From assembly GCA_017626395.1 (NCBI GenBank), contig JAGAIU010000037.1:1-58422 (forward strand): DNA of 58,422 nt. The letters run 5' to 3'. Source of the stretch: Clostridia bacterium. GTDB taxonomy: Bacteria > Bacillota > Clostridia > TANB77 > CAG-465. Below are positions 26,155 through 35,360 of the stretch, piece after piece. The notes under the pieces were generated by a model that saw nothing but the letters and a program-made list of their open reading frames with translations, ran no database searches and had not been told where the DNA came from. Both the position numbers and the translations under genes were made by a program. Each line of letters opens with the position of its first letter. The stretch's first letter is position 1.

Positions 26155-26186
26155 ATTATAATATAATATTTGTAATAGTTTGTCAA
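26155..26186 (-). promoter_or_regulatory. Promoter of the leader ORF/prs transcript
   Basis: -35 TTGACA (26181-26186), 17-bp spacer, -10 TATTAT (26158-26163); an alternative TATAAT at 26155-26160 has a 20-bp spacer. No other promoter is evident closer to prs. Confidence 0.7.
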
Positions 26187-26211
26187 TTAATGTAACAATA
26201 ATAAAATAAAT

Positions 26212-26237
26212 AAAAAAACTATACTAATTTTGTATAG
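26212..26237 (-). terminator. Terminator of the DUF4116-DraG-hydrolase operon
   Basis: Stem CTATAC (26219-26224) / GTATAG (26232-26237) followed by seven U on the minus strand. Confidence 0.8.
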
Positions 26238-26244
26238 CTTTTTA

Positions 26245-27084
26245 TTATTTTTGTTTTGCAAAATAATGTTTTGTTGCATATAAATATTTTTCTTCAAACT
26301 TTTTAATTGCCTCTTTACTCTCCTTTTTATATGGAGCAAGCATATCAAAAGCATGATAACAATTAGGATATACGTCCACACTTGCTTCAATTCCCGCTTT
26401 TTTTAAGTTTTCAATATAAGTTAATGTCTCACAATAAAAAGGTTCTATATCCCCTACAAATGTGTATGCCGGTGGAAGATTTGAATAATCATTCTGTCTT
26501 GCTGGAGATGCATATGCAGGAATTTTCTTTCCATGAAGACTTCCAAGATATGCTTTCCATGCCATATGATTACGTTTCGTATCCCATACAGGTGATTTAT
26601 TATCTTTAGATGATTCTGTATCTTGATTATCTAACATTGGATAAAGTGGCATTTGGAATGCTATATTTACTTCAGCTCTATCACGAGCATACATGCAAAG
26701 TGCTGCTGTAAGTCCACCACCTGCACTTTCTCCACCTACCATTATTTGACTACTATTTACACCTAGCTCTTCTGTATTATCTTTTAAATACTTAAGTGCT
26801 GCATAACAATCTTCAAGTGCTGCAGGATATGGATGTTTAGGTGCAAGTCTATATTCTGGTGTTACAACGACTGCACCATATTTTTTTACTAAATCTATAG
26901 CACGTGACATATATATCATTTTAGCCATTCCAACTACATAGCCACCACCATGCATCCATAATATTCCAGGTGTTTCTTCTTTAGGCTTTGCATTTTTAGT
27001 TGGACGTATAATTAATATCTCCATTTCTCCATTAGTAGAAGGTATCGTTTTTTCTTCTACTGTATAGTATTTATTTGTTATCAT
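26245..27084 (-). CDS. Alpha/beta hydrolase, hormone-sensitive-lipase type esterase
   Basis: 279 residues. The oxyanion-hole motif HGGGYVVG is followed by the nucleophile elbow VGGESAGGGL. The late His is in NCYHAFDML and the acid comes from the GDIEPFYCE region, as in family alpha/beta-hydrolase 3. It likely hydrolyses small acyl esters in the cytoplasm. The natural substrate is unknown. GGAGG precedes the start, and the gene overlaps the end of the ADP-ribosylglycohydrolase by 14 bases, so the two are coupled. Confidence 0.88.
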   Translation of the reverse strand: MITNKYYTVEEKTIPSTNGEMEILIIRPTKNAKPKEETPGILWMHGGGYVVGMAKMIYMSRAIDLVKKYGAVVVTPEYRLAPKHPYPAALEDCYAALKYLKDNTEELGVNSSQIMVGGESAGGGLTAALCMYARDRAEVNIAFQMPLYPMLDNQDTESSKDNKSPVWDTKRNHMAWKAYLGSLHGKKIPAYASPARQNDYSNLPPAYTFVGDIEPFYCETLTYIENLKKAGIEASVDVYPNCYHAFDMLAPYKKESKEAIKKFEEKYLYATKHYFAKQK

Positions 27085-28024
27085 ATATTCCTCCGTTTAT
27101 TCTCTCATTAAACTTATTACAAAGTTCTTCTATATAATCATATTTAATTAAATCATTTTTCCAATTCTCATTTATACTTTCTATTCCATAATATATACCA
27201 GCTAGAGCTCCTACACAAGCACCAACTGTGTCTGTATCTTCACCAAGGTTAATAGCTTTAATTACTGCTTTATTATAACTTTGTGTTGTCATTAAACTCC
27301 AAAATGTTGCTTCTAAAGTATCTACTATATATCCACTAGATTTTATATCGTTCATTTCATATTTTGATATATCATTTTCTAGAATTCTTGCATATCTTTC
27401 CTTAGATTCAGTTGAAAACATTTCATAGCTTTTATTTTTAATTACTTCATAAGCTTTAATGAAATCTTTTCCTTTTAATAGTTCTATACCAAATAACACA
27501 TATATATAACATCCTAAAATACTTACTTCATGTTTATGTGTTATTGAAGAAACCATTTTTACATATTTATATACTTCACTATCATCCATATTTTTTGAAT
27601 AACAATAGTATATCATTGGACTTATTCGCATTAAAGATCCATTTCCATTGCTGTATTCCGAATCTTCTCCACATTCTTCTGGTGTTGCAATATTTTTCTC
27701 ATAATTTAATATTGCTCTAAGACAAGTTCTACCAACATCAAAAGTTTCTCCTGTTGGAGTAAACTCTGCATTTTCTATCCATTTTACAAAATTATCTGCA
27801 ATATCTTTTGGTACAATATTTCCTGTTTTATTTATTGCATCTATTAAGCATAAAGTCATTGAAGTATCATCTGACCATGATCCTTTAGGTACTGGATGAC
27901 TTCCATATCCTTTCATCTCAGTTGTAAGATTTTCTTGTAATTTTTCTCTGAAACAAAACTCTAAAGGTACCCCCATTGCATCAGCAATTGCAAGTCCTAT
28001 AATTGCATTTTTTGAATCTAACAT
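27071..28024 (-). CDS. ADP-ribosylglycohydrolase family protein
   Basis: About 317 residues of the DraG/ARH fold, which removes ADP-ribose from proteins or small molecules. Metal-binding motifs are intact: GSWSDDTSMTLCL near the N-terminus and LGEDTDTVGACVGALAGIYYG near the C-terminus (positions about 50-62 and 272-292). The ATG at MLDSKNA is preferred because GAGGTGG lies 8 bases upstream; a GTG start is possible three codons earlier. It is the middle gene of the DUF4116-DraG-esterase operon, which suggests ADP-ribose or protein-repair metabolism. Confidence 0.9.
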   Translation of the reverse strand: MLDSKNAIIGLAIADAMGVPLEFCFREKLQENLTTEMKGYGSHPVPKGSWSDDTSMTLCLIDAINKTGNIVPKDIADNFVKWIENAEFTPTGETFDVGRTCLRAILNYEKNIATPEECGEDSEYSNGNGSLMRISPMIYYCYSKNMDDSEVYKYVKMVSSITHKHEVSILGCYIYVLFGIELLKGKDFIKAYEVIKNKSYEMFSTESKERYARILENDISKYEMNDIKSSGYIVDTLEATFWSLMTTQSYNKAVIKAINLGEDTDTVGACVGALAGIYYGIESINENWKNDLIKYDYIEELCNKFNERINGGIYDNK

Positions 28025-28040
28025 ATTTTCCACCTCTTTT

Positions 28041-28856
28041 TTACATATCTTCTATTTTTTTCATTAATTCCTTATTATTTCTATATTTTTGTGGTAAATC
28101 TAAAATAGAGAATTTAGGTTCTTGACATATTTTCTTGAAGATTTCATCAATAGTCATTGTATCTAAATCTTTTATAGTTAATCCATATCTTTCTTTTAAT
28201 AAAAAGTCACTAAATTCATCACTATTTTTTAGACGTTCACTAACATATAAACTATTAGATAAATTTTCTTCTATAGCTCTTTTACAAATTTCTTCGTCAT
28301 CTCTTAACCTATCACTTACATAGTACAGTTTAGGCTTATATCCTGGATACATTGGATTATGACGATACAAAGCAGCTTTAACAATTATCTCATTATCTCT
28401 TAAATTTTCGCTTGCATACATTATATTGTACCCATCAGATTTAACAGCACTTAATACAACATCAAAATCATTTCTAAATTTTTCATCAATATATGCAAGT
28501 CCTAATAAATGTATTGTAACATACTCTATAACAAAATCTTTGTCTTTTAATAGCTTTTCATCTAAATATTTATTTACATATTGGTAAGTTGTTTTTAAAT
28601 TCTTATCATAATTTAAATTATCAAAATCTTCATATTCTGCATAAGGCTGATAAAACATTATAAGTCGTATTAAAGAACTATAATCGCCTTTCATTATTTC
28701 GAATTTTTGTAATTCTTTTAATGTATTAATTACAATTTCATTTACTTTTTTGCAATATTCATAATGCATTTTAGCATCTATTTGCTTTTTCTTTATTTCT
28801 CGTGTTTCTTTAACTAATATATCTATTTGTCCTCTTAAAAGCTCTTCTTTTTTCAT
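28041..28856 (-). CDS. DUF4116-repeat protein
   Basis: 271 residues, no signal peptide. Repeats such as FDVVLSAVKSDGYNIMYASENLRDNEIIVKAAL (given as residues about 134-166) and YYVSDRLRDDEEICKRAI-LYVSERLKNSDEF follow the DUF4116 pattern. That pattern is a helical repeat of alternating survived-residue and ASE-LR motifs found in many bacteria. The N-terminal half is a charged helix. The function is unknown. It is the first gene of an operon with an ADP-ribosylglycohydrolase 16 bases downstream. Confidence 0.78.
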   Translation of the reverse strand: MKKEELLRGQIDILVKETREIKKKQIDAKMHYEYCKKVNEIVINTLKELQKFEIMKGDYSSLIRLIMFYQPYAEYEDFDNLNYDKNLKTTYQYVNKYLDEKLLKDKDFVIEYVTIHLLGLAYIDEKFRNDFDVVLSAVKSDGYNIMYASENLRDNEIIVKAALYRHNPMYPGYKPKLYYVSDRLRDDEEICKRAIEENLSNSLYVSERLKNSDEFSDFLLKERYGLTIKDLDTMTIDEIFKKICQEPKFSILDLPQKYRNNKELMKKIEDM

Positions 28857-28910
28857 ATTATTTCTCTCCTAAGATTTTTTCTTCTTATATTATACCATAA
28901 AAATGGTACA

Positions 28911-28936
28911 AAAAAAGAACTGTTCTCACAGTTCTT
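28911..28936 (-). terminator. Terminator of the second tRNA operon
   Basis: 9-bp stem AAGAACTGT (28915-28923) / ACAGTTCTT (28928-28936) followed by a run of U on the minus strand. Confidence 0.88.
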
Positions 28937-28943
28937 AATTTTT

Positions 28944-29019
28944 TGGTGGTCAGAGAGGGAATCGAACCCCCGACACGGGGATTTTCAGTCCCCTGCTCTA
29001 CCAACTGAGCTATCTGACC
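28944..29019 (-). tRNA. tRNA-Phe (GAA), second copy
   Basis: Same sequence as 20520-20595 with encoded CCA. Last gene of the Val-Asp-Phe operon. Confidence 0.96.
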
Positions 29020-29043
29020 GACCTAAAATAGATAAAAAAAAAG

Positions 29044-29120
29044 TGGCGACCTGAATGGGGCTCGAACCCACGACCTCTAGCGTGACAGGCTAGCGTTCTA
29101 ACCAACTGAACTACCAGGCC
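29044..29120 (-). tRNA. tRNA-Asp (GTC), second copy
   Basis: Same sequence as 20605-20681 with encoded CCA. Confidence 0.95.
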
Positions 29121-29140
29121 AAACTTTTTAAAACAATAAG

Positions 29141-29216
29141 TGGTGGGCACTACAGGGCTCGAACCTGTGACCCCCTGCTTGTAAGGCAGATGCTCTCCCA
29201 ACTGAGCTAAGCGCCC
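29141..29216 (-). tRNA. tRNA-Val (TAC), second copy
   Basis: Same sequence as 20690-20765 with encoded CCA; first gene of the operon. Confidence 0.95.
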
Positions 29217-29222
29217 ACTTAC

Positions 29223-29269
29223 CTGTTGACAAGTACTATTATAACGTATCGCATAATATTTGTCAACAG
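29223..29269 (-). promoter_or_regulatory. Consensus promoter of the second tRNA operon inside a 10-bp inverted repeat
   Basis: -35 TTGACA (29261-29266), 17-bp spacer, -10 TATAAT (29238-29243), both perfect. Inverted arms CTGTTGACAA (29223-29232) and TTGTCAACAG (29260-29269) bracket the promoter. The -10 to tRNA segment is clearly related to that of the first tRNA operon. Confidence 0.85.
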
Positions 29270-29295
29270 TTTTTTTAACATTTTTTCTTCTTTTT

Positions 29296-30750
29296 TTATA
29301 TAATTTTTTTAGTGTTAACTATTATGTCATCTATACGTAATCTATATGCGCCATAGTTATTTAAAAGTTCTTCTGCAAGACTTTCTTCCATCTTCTTAAA
29401 TAAGAAATCTCCTTGTAATTTATCTGCATTATCTGTAATTGCTTTTATCATTTTTCTATCATCACTTATCTTTCCAACAATTACTTTGTATCCTAAATCT
29501 TTACATAGATTTATTATATCTAAAAATACTTTATCATTTATTAAATCACTAGATAAAATACTTGAACTTATTTTTATTTCATCTATTGGCAATTCTTTAA
29601 GTAGTTCAAGAGATTCTTGTTTAATTTCTAGATTATTTATTATTATATCTACTCCAATTTGTTTTAATCTTTCAAACATTATTTTATATGTTTCTAGTCT
29701 ATTAGTCTCTAAGTTTCCTGTCATTTCTATTTGTAGACTATTTACAGGTAAATCATATGAAGTTATTATAGTGCAAATTGTATCTACGAATTCTTTTTTA
29801 AATGCATTTTTATTAGATATATTTACAGACATTTGAACGTTCTCAAAGCCTTTGGCTTTAAAGTCCATTATCTTCTCACAAACAGCTTTTAAAACATATA
29901 CATCTAATTTTATAGTAAGTCCCATAGTTTCAGCTTGATTTATAAAATATGCAGCATCTAAATTTCCAAGTACTGGATGATTCCATGTAAGTAAAGCTTC
30001 AAATCCTATTCTAGATGTATCTTTTACATTTATTCTTGGTTGTAAAGATATTCCAAACTCGTTATTTTCAAATGCTTTCATAAGGTCTTTTTCCATTTTT
30101 ATATTGTTATCTAATTTAGCTTTTAGACTATCGTTATGGAAATAGTAATCGTTACCACCATGTTCTTTTATATAATACATAGCATTATCTGCATAATTTA
30201 CAAGTTCTTTTCTAGAATATTTTTCATCTATTGTTAGAACAACACCTAAACTATATTCAATAGATATTGTATTAGTATCTATTTCTACAGGTTTATTCAT
30301 TATAGTTTTTAAATTTTCTAGTACAAGTATTACTTCTTCTTTAGAATTAACTTGATCAATTATAACAGCAAATTCATCTCCGCCAAGTCTATATGCTTTA
30401 GCATTATTAGGTAATGCTTCATCAAATTTTACAGACATAGCTTTTAATACTTCGTCCCCTACATCATGACCTAATGCATCGTTTATTTGTTTAAATCCAT
30501 CTAAATCCATAAAGCATACAGCCATATTTCTTTCTTGTGCTATAAGTCTATCTAAATCTGAATAAAATAGGTATCTATTGCCTTTTCCTGTAAGTTCATC
30601 TGTATATGCTTGTTTTCTTACTTTTGAATTTCCTTCTTTTTTTCTTGTTACTAATATATAAATGAGTATTGCAGCTATAGCTATTATAGCTGCTTTTAGA
30701 ACCTCAAATAAGATTCCTTTATACTCTGAAATGTAGTTTAAAAATTCCAT
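29296..30750 (-). CDS. GGDEF-EAL protein with intact GGDEF and degenerate EAL
   Basis: 484 residues: one membrane segment (residues about 17-35), a GGDEF domain with GGDEF at 123-127, then an EAL domain beginning with EAL at 251-253. The diguanylate cyclase site looks functional. In the EAL domain the metal-binding DDFG motif is NNLE, and the AEGVE motif is replaced by VGKIS. So the phosphodiesterase part is probably inactive and may be regulatory or a c-di-GMP sensor. It lies 19 bases after leuS, last in the dagK-dGTPase-leuS operon. Confidence 0.9.
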   Translation of the reverse strand: MEFLNYISEYKGILFEVLKAAIIAIAAILIYILVTRKKEGNSKVRKQAYTDELTGKGNRYLFYSDLDRLIAQERNMAVCFMDLDGFKQINDALGHDVGDEVLKAMSVKFDEALPNNAKAYRLGGDEFAVIIDQVNSKEEVILVLENLKTIMNKPVEIDTNTISIEYSLGVVLTIDEKYSRKELVNYADNAMYYIKEHGGNDYYFHNDSLKAKLDNNIKMEKDLMKAFENNEFGISLQPRINVKDTSRIGFEALLTWNHPVLGNLDAAYFINQAETMGLTIKLDVYVLKAVCEKIMDFKAKGFENVQMSVNISNKNAFKKEFVDTICTIITSYDLPVNSLQIEMTGNLETNRLETYKIMFERLKQIGVDIIINNLEIKQESLELLKELPIDEIKISSSILSSDLINDKVFLDIINLCKDLGYKVIVGKISDDRKMIKAITDNADKLQGDFLFKKMEESLAEELLNNYGAYRLRIDDIIVNTKKII

Positions 30751-30769
30751 TTACATCACACCTTTATTA

Positions 30770-33187
30770 TTAACCTAAAACAATGTTTACTATTCTAGAT
30801 TTTATAACAATAACTTTCTTTATTTCTTTTCCATTTAAATAATTTTGTAAAGCTGGATTCTCTAATGCAATATTTTCAATAGTTTTTTCATCTGCATCTG
30901 ATGGTACATTTATTCTATATCTTACTGTTCCATTTATTTGTACTGGTATTTCCATTTCATCAGATACTATTTTAGCTTCATCATATTCTGGCCATTTACT
31001 TTCAAATATATATCCACCTAAATTTAATACTTGCCATAATTCTTCAGTAACGTGTGGAGCTACTGGATTTAATACTTGTAATAATGGTTTAATATATTTT
31101 TTACTTACTTTTTCTTGTTTATATAATACATTTACATAGCTCATCATTGCAGCTATTGCAGTATTATATTTCATTTCTTCATAGTCTTGTGAAACTTTTT
31201 TAATTAAGAAGTTAACTTCTTTATCTAGTTCTTTAGAATCTATATCTTCATCTGTTGCTAAAGATTCTATTCTCATTACTCTATCTAAGAATTTTTTAGC
31301 ACCTTTAACACCATTATCTGACCAAGGAGCAGCCATTCCATAATCCCCTATGAATAAAATATATGTTCTTAATGTATCTGCACCATATTCTCTAACGATA
31401 TCATCTGGATTAACAACATTTCCTTTAGATTTAGACATTTTATTTCCATCTGAACCTAATATTAATCCTTGAGTAGATCTCTTCATATATGGTTCTTTAG
31501 TTGGTACAACACCTATATCATATAAGAATCTATGCCAGAATCTAGAATAGATTAAGTGTCTTGTTACGTGTTCCATACCACCATTGTAGCAATCTACACT
31601 TCCCCAGTAATTTAATGCTTCTTTTGAAGCTAAAGCCTCGTTATTATTTGGATCCATATATCTTAAGAAATACCAAGATGATCCAGCCCATTGTGGCATT
31701 GTATCTGTTTCTCTTTTTGCAGCACATCCACATTTTGGACATGTTGTATTTACCCAAGAAGCTACTTTAGCAAGTGGAGATTCACCATCTTCACCTGGTA
31801 CGAAATCTTCAACTTCTGGTAAAGTTAATGGTAATTGTTCTTCTTTAAGAGGTACAAGTCCACATTCAGGACATTTAACAATAGGTACTGGTTCTCCCCA
31901 ATATCTTTGTCTTGCAAATGCCCAATCTTTCATATGATAGTTTTTCTTTTGTTTACCAATATTATTTTCAACTAAGTAATCTATCATTTTAGCTTTAGCC
32001 TCTTTAACACTTAAACCATTTATTAATTCAGAGTTTATACTTACTCCATCTTCAATATCTGTGTATGCTTCTTTTTCTAAAGATACTTCTTCACCATTTG
32101 CATTTGCTACAACTTGAATCATATCTATATTAAATTTCTTAGCAAATTCATAATCTCTTGTATCATGAGCAGGAACAGCCATAATAGCACCTGTACCATA
32201 TCCCATCATAACGTAGTCTGTTACCCATAAAGGAACAACTTTTCCATTTACTGGATTTACTACTTCAAGTCCTTCAACTTTTACACCTGTTTTATTTTTT
32301 GAAAGTTCAACTCTTTCAAATTCAGATTTTTTAGCTGCTTCATTTTTATAATTTACTATTTCATCATAATTTTTTATTTCATCTTTATATTTTTCAAGTA
32401 ATGGATGTTCTGGAGCTATAGCCATATATGTAACACCATATAATGTATCTGGTCTAGTTGTAAATACTGTTAATATTTCATCTTTACCGGCAAGTTTAAA
32501 GTTTATTTCAGCACCATAAGATCTACCAATCCAGTTTTCTTGTTCAAGTCTTACTCTTGGTGGGAAATTAACTTCATCTAATCCTTCAAGTAATTTATCT
32601 GCATAGTCTGTTATTTTTAACATCCAAACTTCTTTTTCTTTTTGAACTATTTGGCTATCACATCTATCACATACTCCACCTTGTGATTCTTCATTTGCAA
32701 GAATTACTCTACATTGTGGACAATAGTTAACGTATGTTTTATCTTTATATGCTAATCCATGTTCAAATAATTTTAAGAAAATCCATTGAGTCCATTTATA
32801 ATAATTAGGATCTGTTGTATCAATTACTCTATCCCAATCAAAAGAGAACCCTATTGATTTTAATTGTTCTGTAAATTTTGCAATGTTTGCATCTGTAACT
32901 TTTCTTGGATGAATTCCAGTTTTCATTGCATAATTTTCTGTTGGAAGACCGAAAGCATCAAATCCTATTGGATATAATACATTTTTTCCTTCCATTCTTT
33001 TCTTTCTACATAATACTTCCATTCCCATAAATGCTCTTGCATGTCCTACGTGAAGTCCTGCACCTGATGGATATGGGAATTCTATTAAGGCATAAAATTT
33101 TTCTTTCTCACTATTATTTACTGCATGGAAACATTTTTTCTCTTCCCATATTTTATGCCACTTTTCATCTATATTCTTATCATACAT
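30770..33187 (-). CDS. leuS: Leucyl-tRNA synthetase
   Basis: 805 residues, normal bacterial length. The HIGH-type motif PYPSGAGLHVGHARA, the editing-domain threonine-rich segment TVFTTRPDTLYGVTYMA, the zinc-binding CPECG-CPKCG pairs and the KMSKS motif (NKMSKSKGN) are all present. There is no T-box leader: only 15 bases separate it from the dGTPase-like gene, and it is cotranscribed with dagK upstream. Confidence 0.97.
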   Translation of the reverse strand: MYDKNIDEKWHKIWEEKKCFHAVNNSEKEKFYALIEFPYPSGAGLHVGHARAFMGMEVLCRKKRMEGKNVLYPIGFDAFGLPTENYAMKTGIHPRKVTDANIAKFTEQLKSIGFSFDWDRVIDTTDPNYYKWTQWIFLKLFEHGLAYKDKTYVNYCPQCRVILANEESQGGVCDRCDSQIVQKEKEVWMLKITDYADKLLEGLDEVNFPPRVRLEQENWIGRSYGAEINFKLAGKDEILTVFTTRPDTLYGVTYMAIAPEHPLLEKYKDEIKNYDEIVNYKNEAAKKSEFERVELSKNKTGVKVEGLEVVNPVNGKVVPLWVTDYVMMGYGTGAIMAVPAHDTRDYEFAKKFNIDMIQVVANANGEEVSLEKEAYTDIEDGVSINSELINGLSVKEAKAKMIDYLVENNIGKQKKNYHMKDWAFARQRYWGEPVPIVKCPECGLVPLKEEQLPLTLPEVEDFVPGEDGESPLAKVASWVNTTCPKCGCAAKRETDTMPQWAGSSWYFLRYMDPNNNEALASKEALNYWGSVDCYNGGMEHVTRHLIYSRFWHRFLYDIGVVPTKEPYMKRSTQGLILGSDGNKMSKSKGNVVNPDDIVREYGADTLRTYILFIGDYGMAAPWSDNGVKGAKKFLDRVMRIESLATDEDIDSKELDKEVNFLIKKVSQDYEEMKYNTAIAAMMSYVNVLYKQEKVSKKYIKPLLQVLNPVAPHVTEELWQVLNLGGYIFESKWPEYDEAKIVSDEMEIPVQINGTVRYRINVPSDADEKTIENIALENPALQNYLNGKEIKKVIVIKSRIVNIVLG

Positions 33188-33202
33188 AATTTAACTCTCT
33201 CC

Positions 33203-34330
33203 TTATTTATACTTTTCATATTGTCTTTGTAAATAGTTATCTGTCATACCAGAAATATAGTCTATAATTTTTTGAGCATCACTAGTATTATTTAGATAAT
33301 CTTCATTCATTTGATTTAAATATATTTTGTATATATCATTTTCATAATCTTTATTTTCTAATGCTCTACTATATACACTATATAATGTTTCTATAGTATT
33401 TGTATATCTTTCTCTATCTTCTGGAGTTATTGCTTGATAATAGATGTTATCATAATTAAATTTCTTTAACTCTACAACCGCTTCATATACTTCTTTTGAC
33501 ATAGAAATATAATTTTTACCATAACTATTTTTTATAATATCAATTATTATACTATTCATAATTTCAGTATTTTCTGTTCCTAAATATTTTTTTACATTTT
33601 CAGGTAACATATTCTTATTAAATACACCGAGTCGATTAGCATCATCGATATCTTTTCCAATATATCCTATTATATCTGAAATTCTAACAACACAGCCCTC
33701 TAAAGTCATAGGTACCAGTCGTTTAATCTTCCCTTCGTCCATTAAGCATTCATTATATTCTCTTTTTAAGTCTTCAAATGTTTTATTTACTGGAGTATAT
33801 CTTTCTTGTACCATCTCTCCATTATGACACATAATGCCATCAAGTACTTGTAATGTTATATTAAGGCTTTGCCCTTTTTTCTCTGTAACTGTAAATACTC
33901 TTACACTATTTAGGTTATGTGCAAAACATTTTCCATCATTATATTTTTTAGAAAGATTATTTAAAACTCTTTCTCCAAAATGTCCATAAGGAGTATGTCC
34001 AACATCATGTCCTAAAGCTATTGCCTCGCATAAATCTTCATTTAAATTTAAAGCTCTAGCTATAGTTCTTGCTGCTTTTGAAACATATTGAACATGAGTC
34101 ATTCGTGTAGATATATGATCATTAATTGGATCAACAAAAACTTGTGTTTTAGACATATATCTACTATAACAAGCAGAATGTATTATTTTGTCTACATCTC
34201 TTGCAAAATCTAATCTTATATCATCATCTTGTGGATATTCTCTTATAGCTTGTTTAGACTTACATGCATATTTACTAAGTTTATTTTCAGATTTTAACAT
34301 TGCTTTTCTTATCTTTTTTATATCTACCAC
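33203..34330 (-). CDS. HD-domain dNTP triphosphohydrolase (dGTPase-like)
   Basis: 375 residues. The motifs STRMTHVQYVSKAARTIARALN and LGHDVGHTPYGHFGE with the metal-binding His-Asp residues are characteristic of the dGTPase/SAMHD-like family that removes triphosphate from dNTPs. The start is GTG, 9 bases after GGAGGTG. It sits between dagK and leuS in an apparent operon. Substrate preference (dGTP or other) cannot be told. Confidence 0.88.
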   Translation of the reverse strand: MVDIKKIRKAMLKSENKLSKYACKSKQAIREYPQDDDIRLDFARDVDKIIHSACYSRYMSKTQVFVDPINDHISTRMTHVQYVSKAARTIARALNLNEDLCEAIALGHDVGHTPYGHFGERVLNNLSKKYNDGKCFAHNLNSVRVFTVTEKKGQSLNITLQVLDGIMCHNGEMVQERYTPVNKTFEDLKREYNECLMDEGKIKRLVPMTLEGCVVRISDIIGYIGKDIDDANRLGVFNKNMLPENVKKYLGTENTEIMNSIIIDIIKNSYGKNYISMSKEVYEAVVELKKFNYDNIYYQAITPEDRERYTNTIETLYSVYSRALENKDYENDIYKIYLNQMNEDYLNNTSDAQKIIDYISGMTDNYLQRQYEKYK

Positions 34331-34345
34331 GTGTTCTCACCTCCA

Positions 34346-35230
34346 TTATAAAAACATATTTATTCCATTTTCAATACAAGTAACTTCAAGAGGGAAATCC
34401 GGACCTTCATCACCATCTACATCTGGTTTATCACAATTTCCTTTAAGTTTTTGTATACTAATTGTTTTTGTTTTTTTATATATAACATTTTTATCATCAA
34501 AGCTACGACCAGCCATAATATTAGCAACCAGTCCGCCTAGCTCATGCAAGCTACAATTTTTTATTATTACCAAGTCAAGTAGTCCATCTTGTATACTTGA
34601 GTCAGATGTAAAATATGTCATTCCTCCAACACTACTTCCATTAAATATTAGAAATAAGTTTATCTTTTCTAAAAATAATTCTTCATCTGTTTCAATTTTT
34701 ACACTAAATGGTCTAAATTTAAATAATTCTTTTGCACCAGTTATGAAATAAGATAATTTTCCAAGTGCTTTTTTTAAATTCTTATCTGCTTTTTGAGATG
34801 AATTTGTAAAAAGCCCTGCTGAACAAACATTAATAAAATATTTATCATTTGCTTTACCAACATCTATTGGTTTTACATTATTTGCAAGTATTTTATCTAT
34901 ACATTCATAAAAATTATTAGGCATATTTATATGCTTGGCAAAATCATTAGATGTTCCTGCCGGAATTACCCCAAGTGGTGTTTTAATACTGTACTTCATC
35001 ATAATATTAACAACACGATTTAAAGTACCATCTCCACCTGCTGCTATAATACCGTAAAGATTTTCATTATCCGAATCTTTTAAAAACTCTTCTAAATTAT
35101 CTCTTTCACCAGCTCTATATATTAAGACTTCTATATCATTTGCCATAAATTTTTCTATTATTGTATCTAAAAAATATGTAAATTTACTCTGTCCTGCACC
35201 TGAATTATATATCAATTTTACTTTCTTCAT
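34346..35230 (-). CDS. Diacylglycerol/lipid kinase (DagK/YegS family)
   Basis: About 294 residues. The nucleotide-binding motif GIIAAGGDGTLNRVVN, the PLGVIPAGTSNDFAKH segment and the VGGMTYFTSD region are typical of the DagK/YegS/BmrU lipid kinases. These enzymes recycle diacylglycerol from lipoteichoic acid synthesis or act on related lipids. The ATG start is preferred over an upstream GTG because AAGGTGG has proper spacing. It is the first gene of the operon ending with the GGDEF-EAL gene; its promoter is at 35266-35294. Confidence 0.88.
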   Translation of the reverse strand: MKKVKLIYNSGAGQSKFTYFLDTIIEKFMANDIEVLIYRAGERDNLEEFLKDSDNENLYGIIAAGGDGTLNRVVNIMMKYSIKTPLGVIPAGTSNDFAKHINMPNNFYECIDKILANNVKPIDVGKANDKYFINVCSAGLFTNSSQKADKNLKKALGKLSYFITGAKELFKFRPFSVKIETDEELFLEKINLFLIFNGSSVGGMTYFTSDSSIQDGLLDLVIIKNCSLHELGGLVANIMAGRSFDDKNVIYKKTKTISIQKLKGNCDKPDVDGDEGPDFPLEVTCIENGINMFL

Positions 35231-35265
35231 AAAATCCACCTTCCAGAAAGCATACTATATTGCAT

Positions 35266-35294
35266 ATTATATTACAAAAAAGCTTTAAATTCAA
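35266..35294 (-). promoter_or_regulatory. Sigma-A promoter of the dagK-dGTPase-leuS-GGDEF operon
   Basis: -35 TTGAAT (35289-35294), 17-bp spacer, -10 TATAAT (35266-35271) on the minus strand. Confidence 0.7.
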
Positions 35295-35309
35295 GAAAAA
35301 TAGCAAAAT

Positions 35310-35341
35310 AAAAAGAGATAACCATTAATTTGATTATCTCT
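35310..35341 (-). terminator. Terminator of the dockerin-like gene
   Basis: Stem AGAGATAA (35314-35321) / TTATCTCT (35334-35341) followed by U on the minus strand. Confidence 0.8.
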
Positions 35342-35360
35342 CATTTGTAGCAATTTTTTA

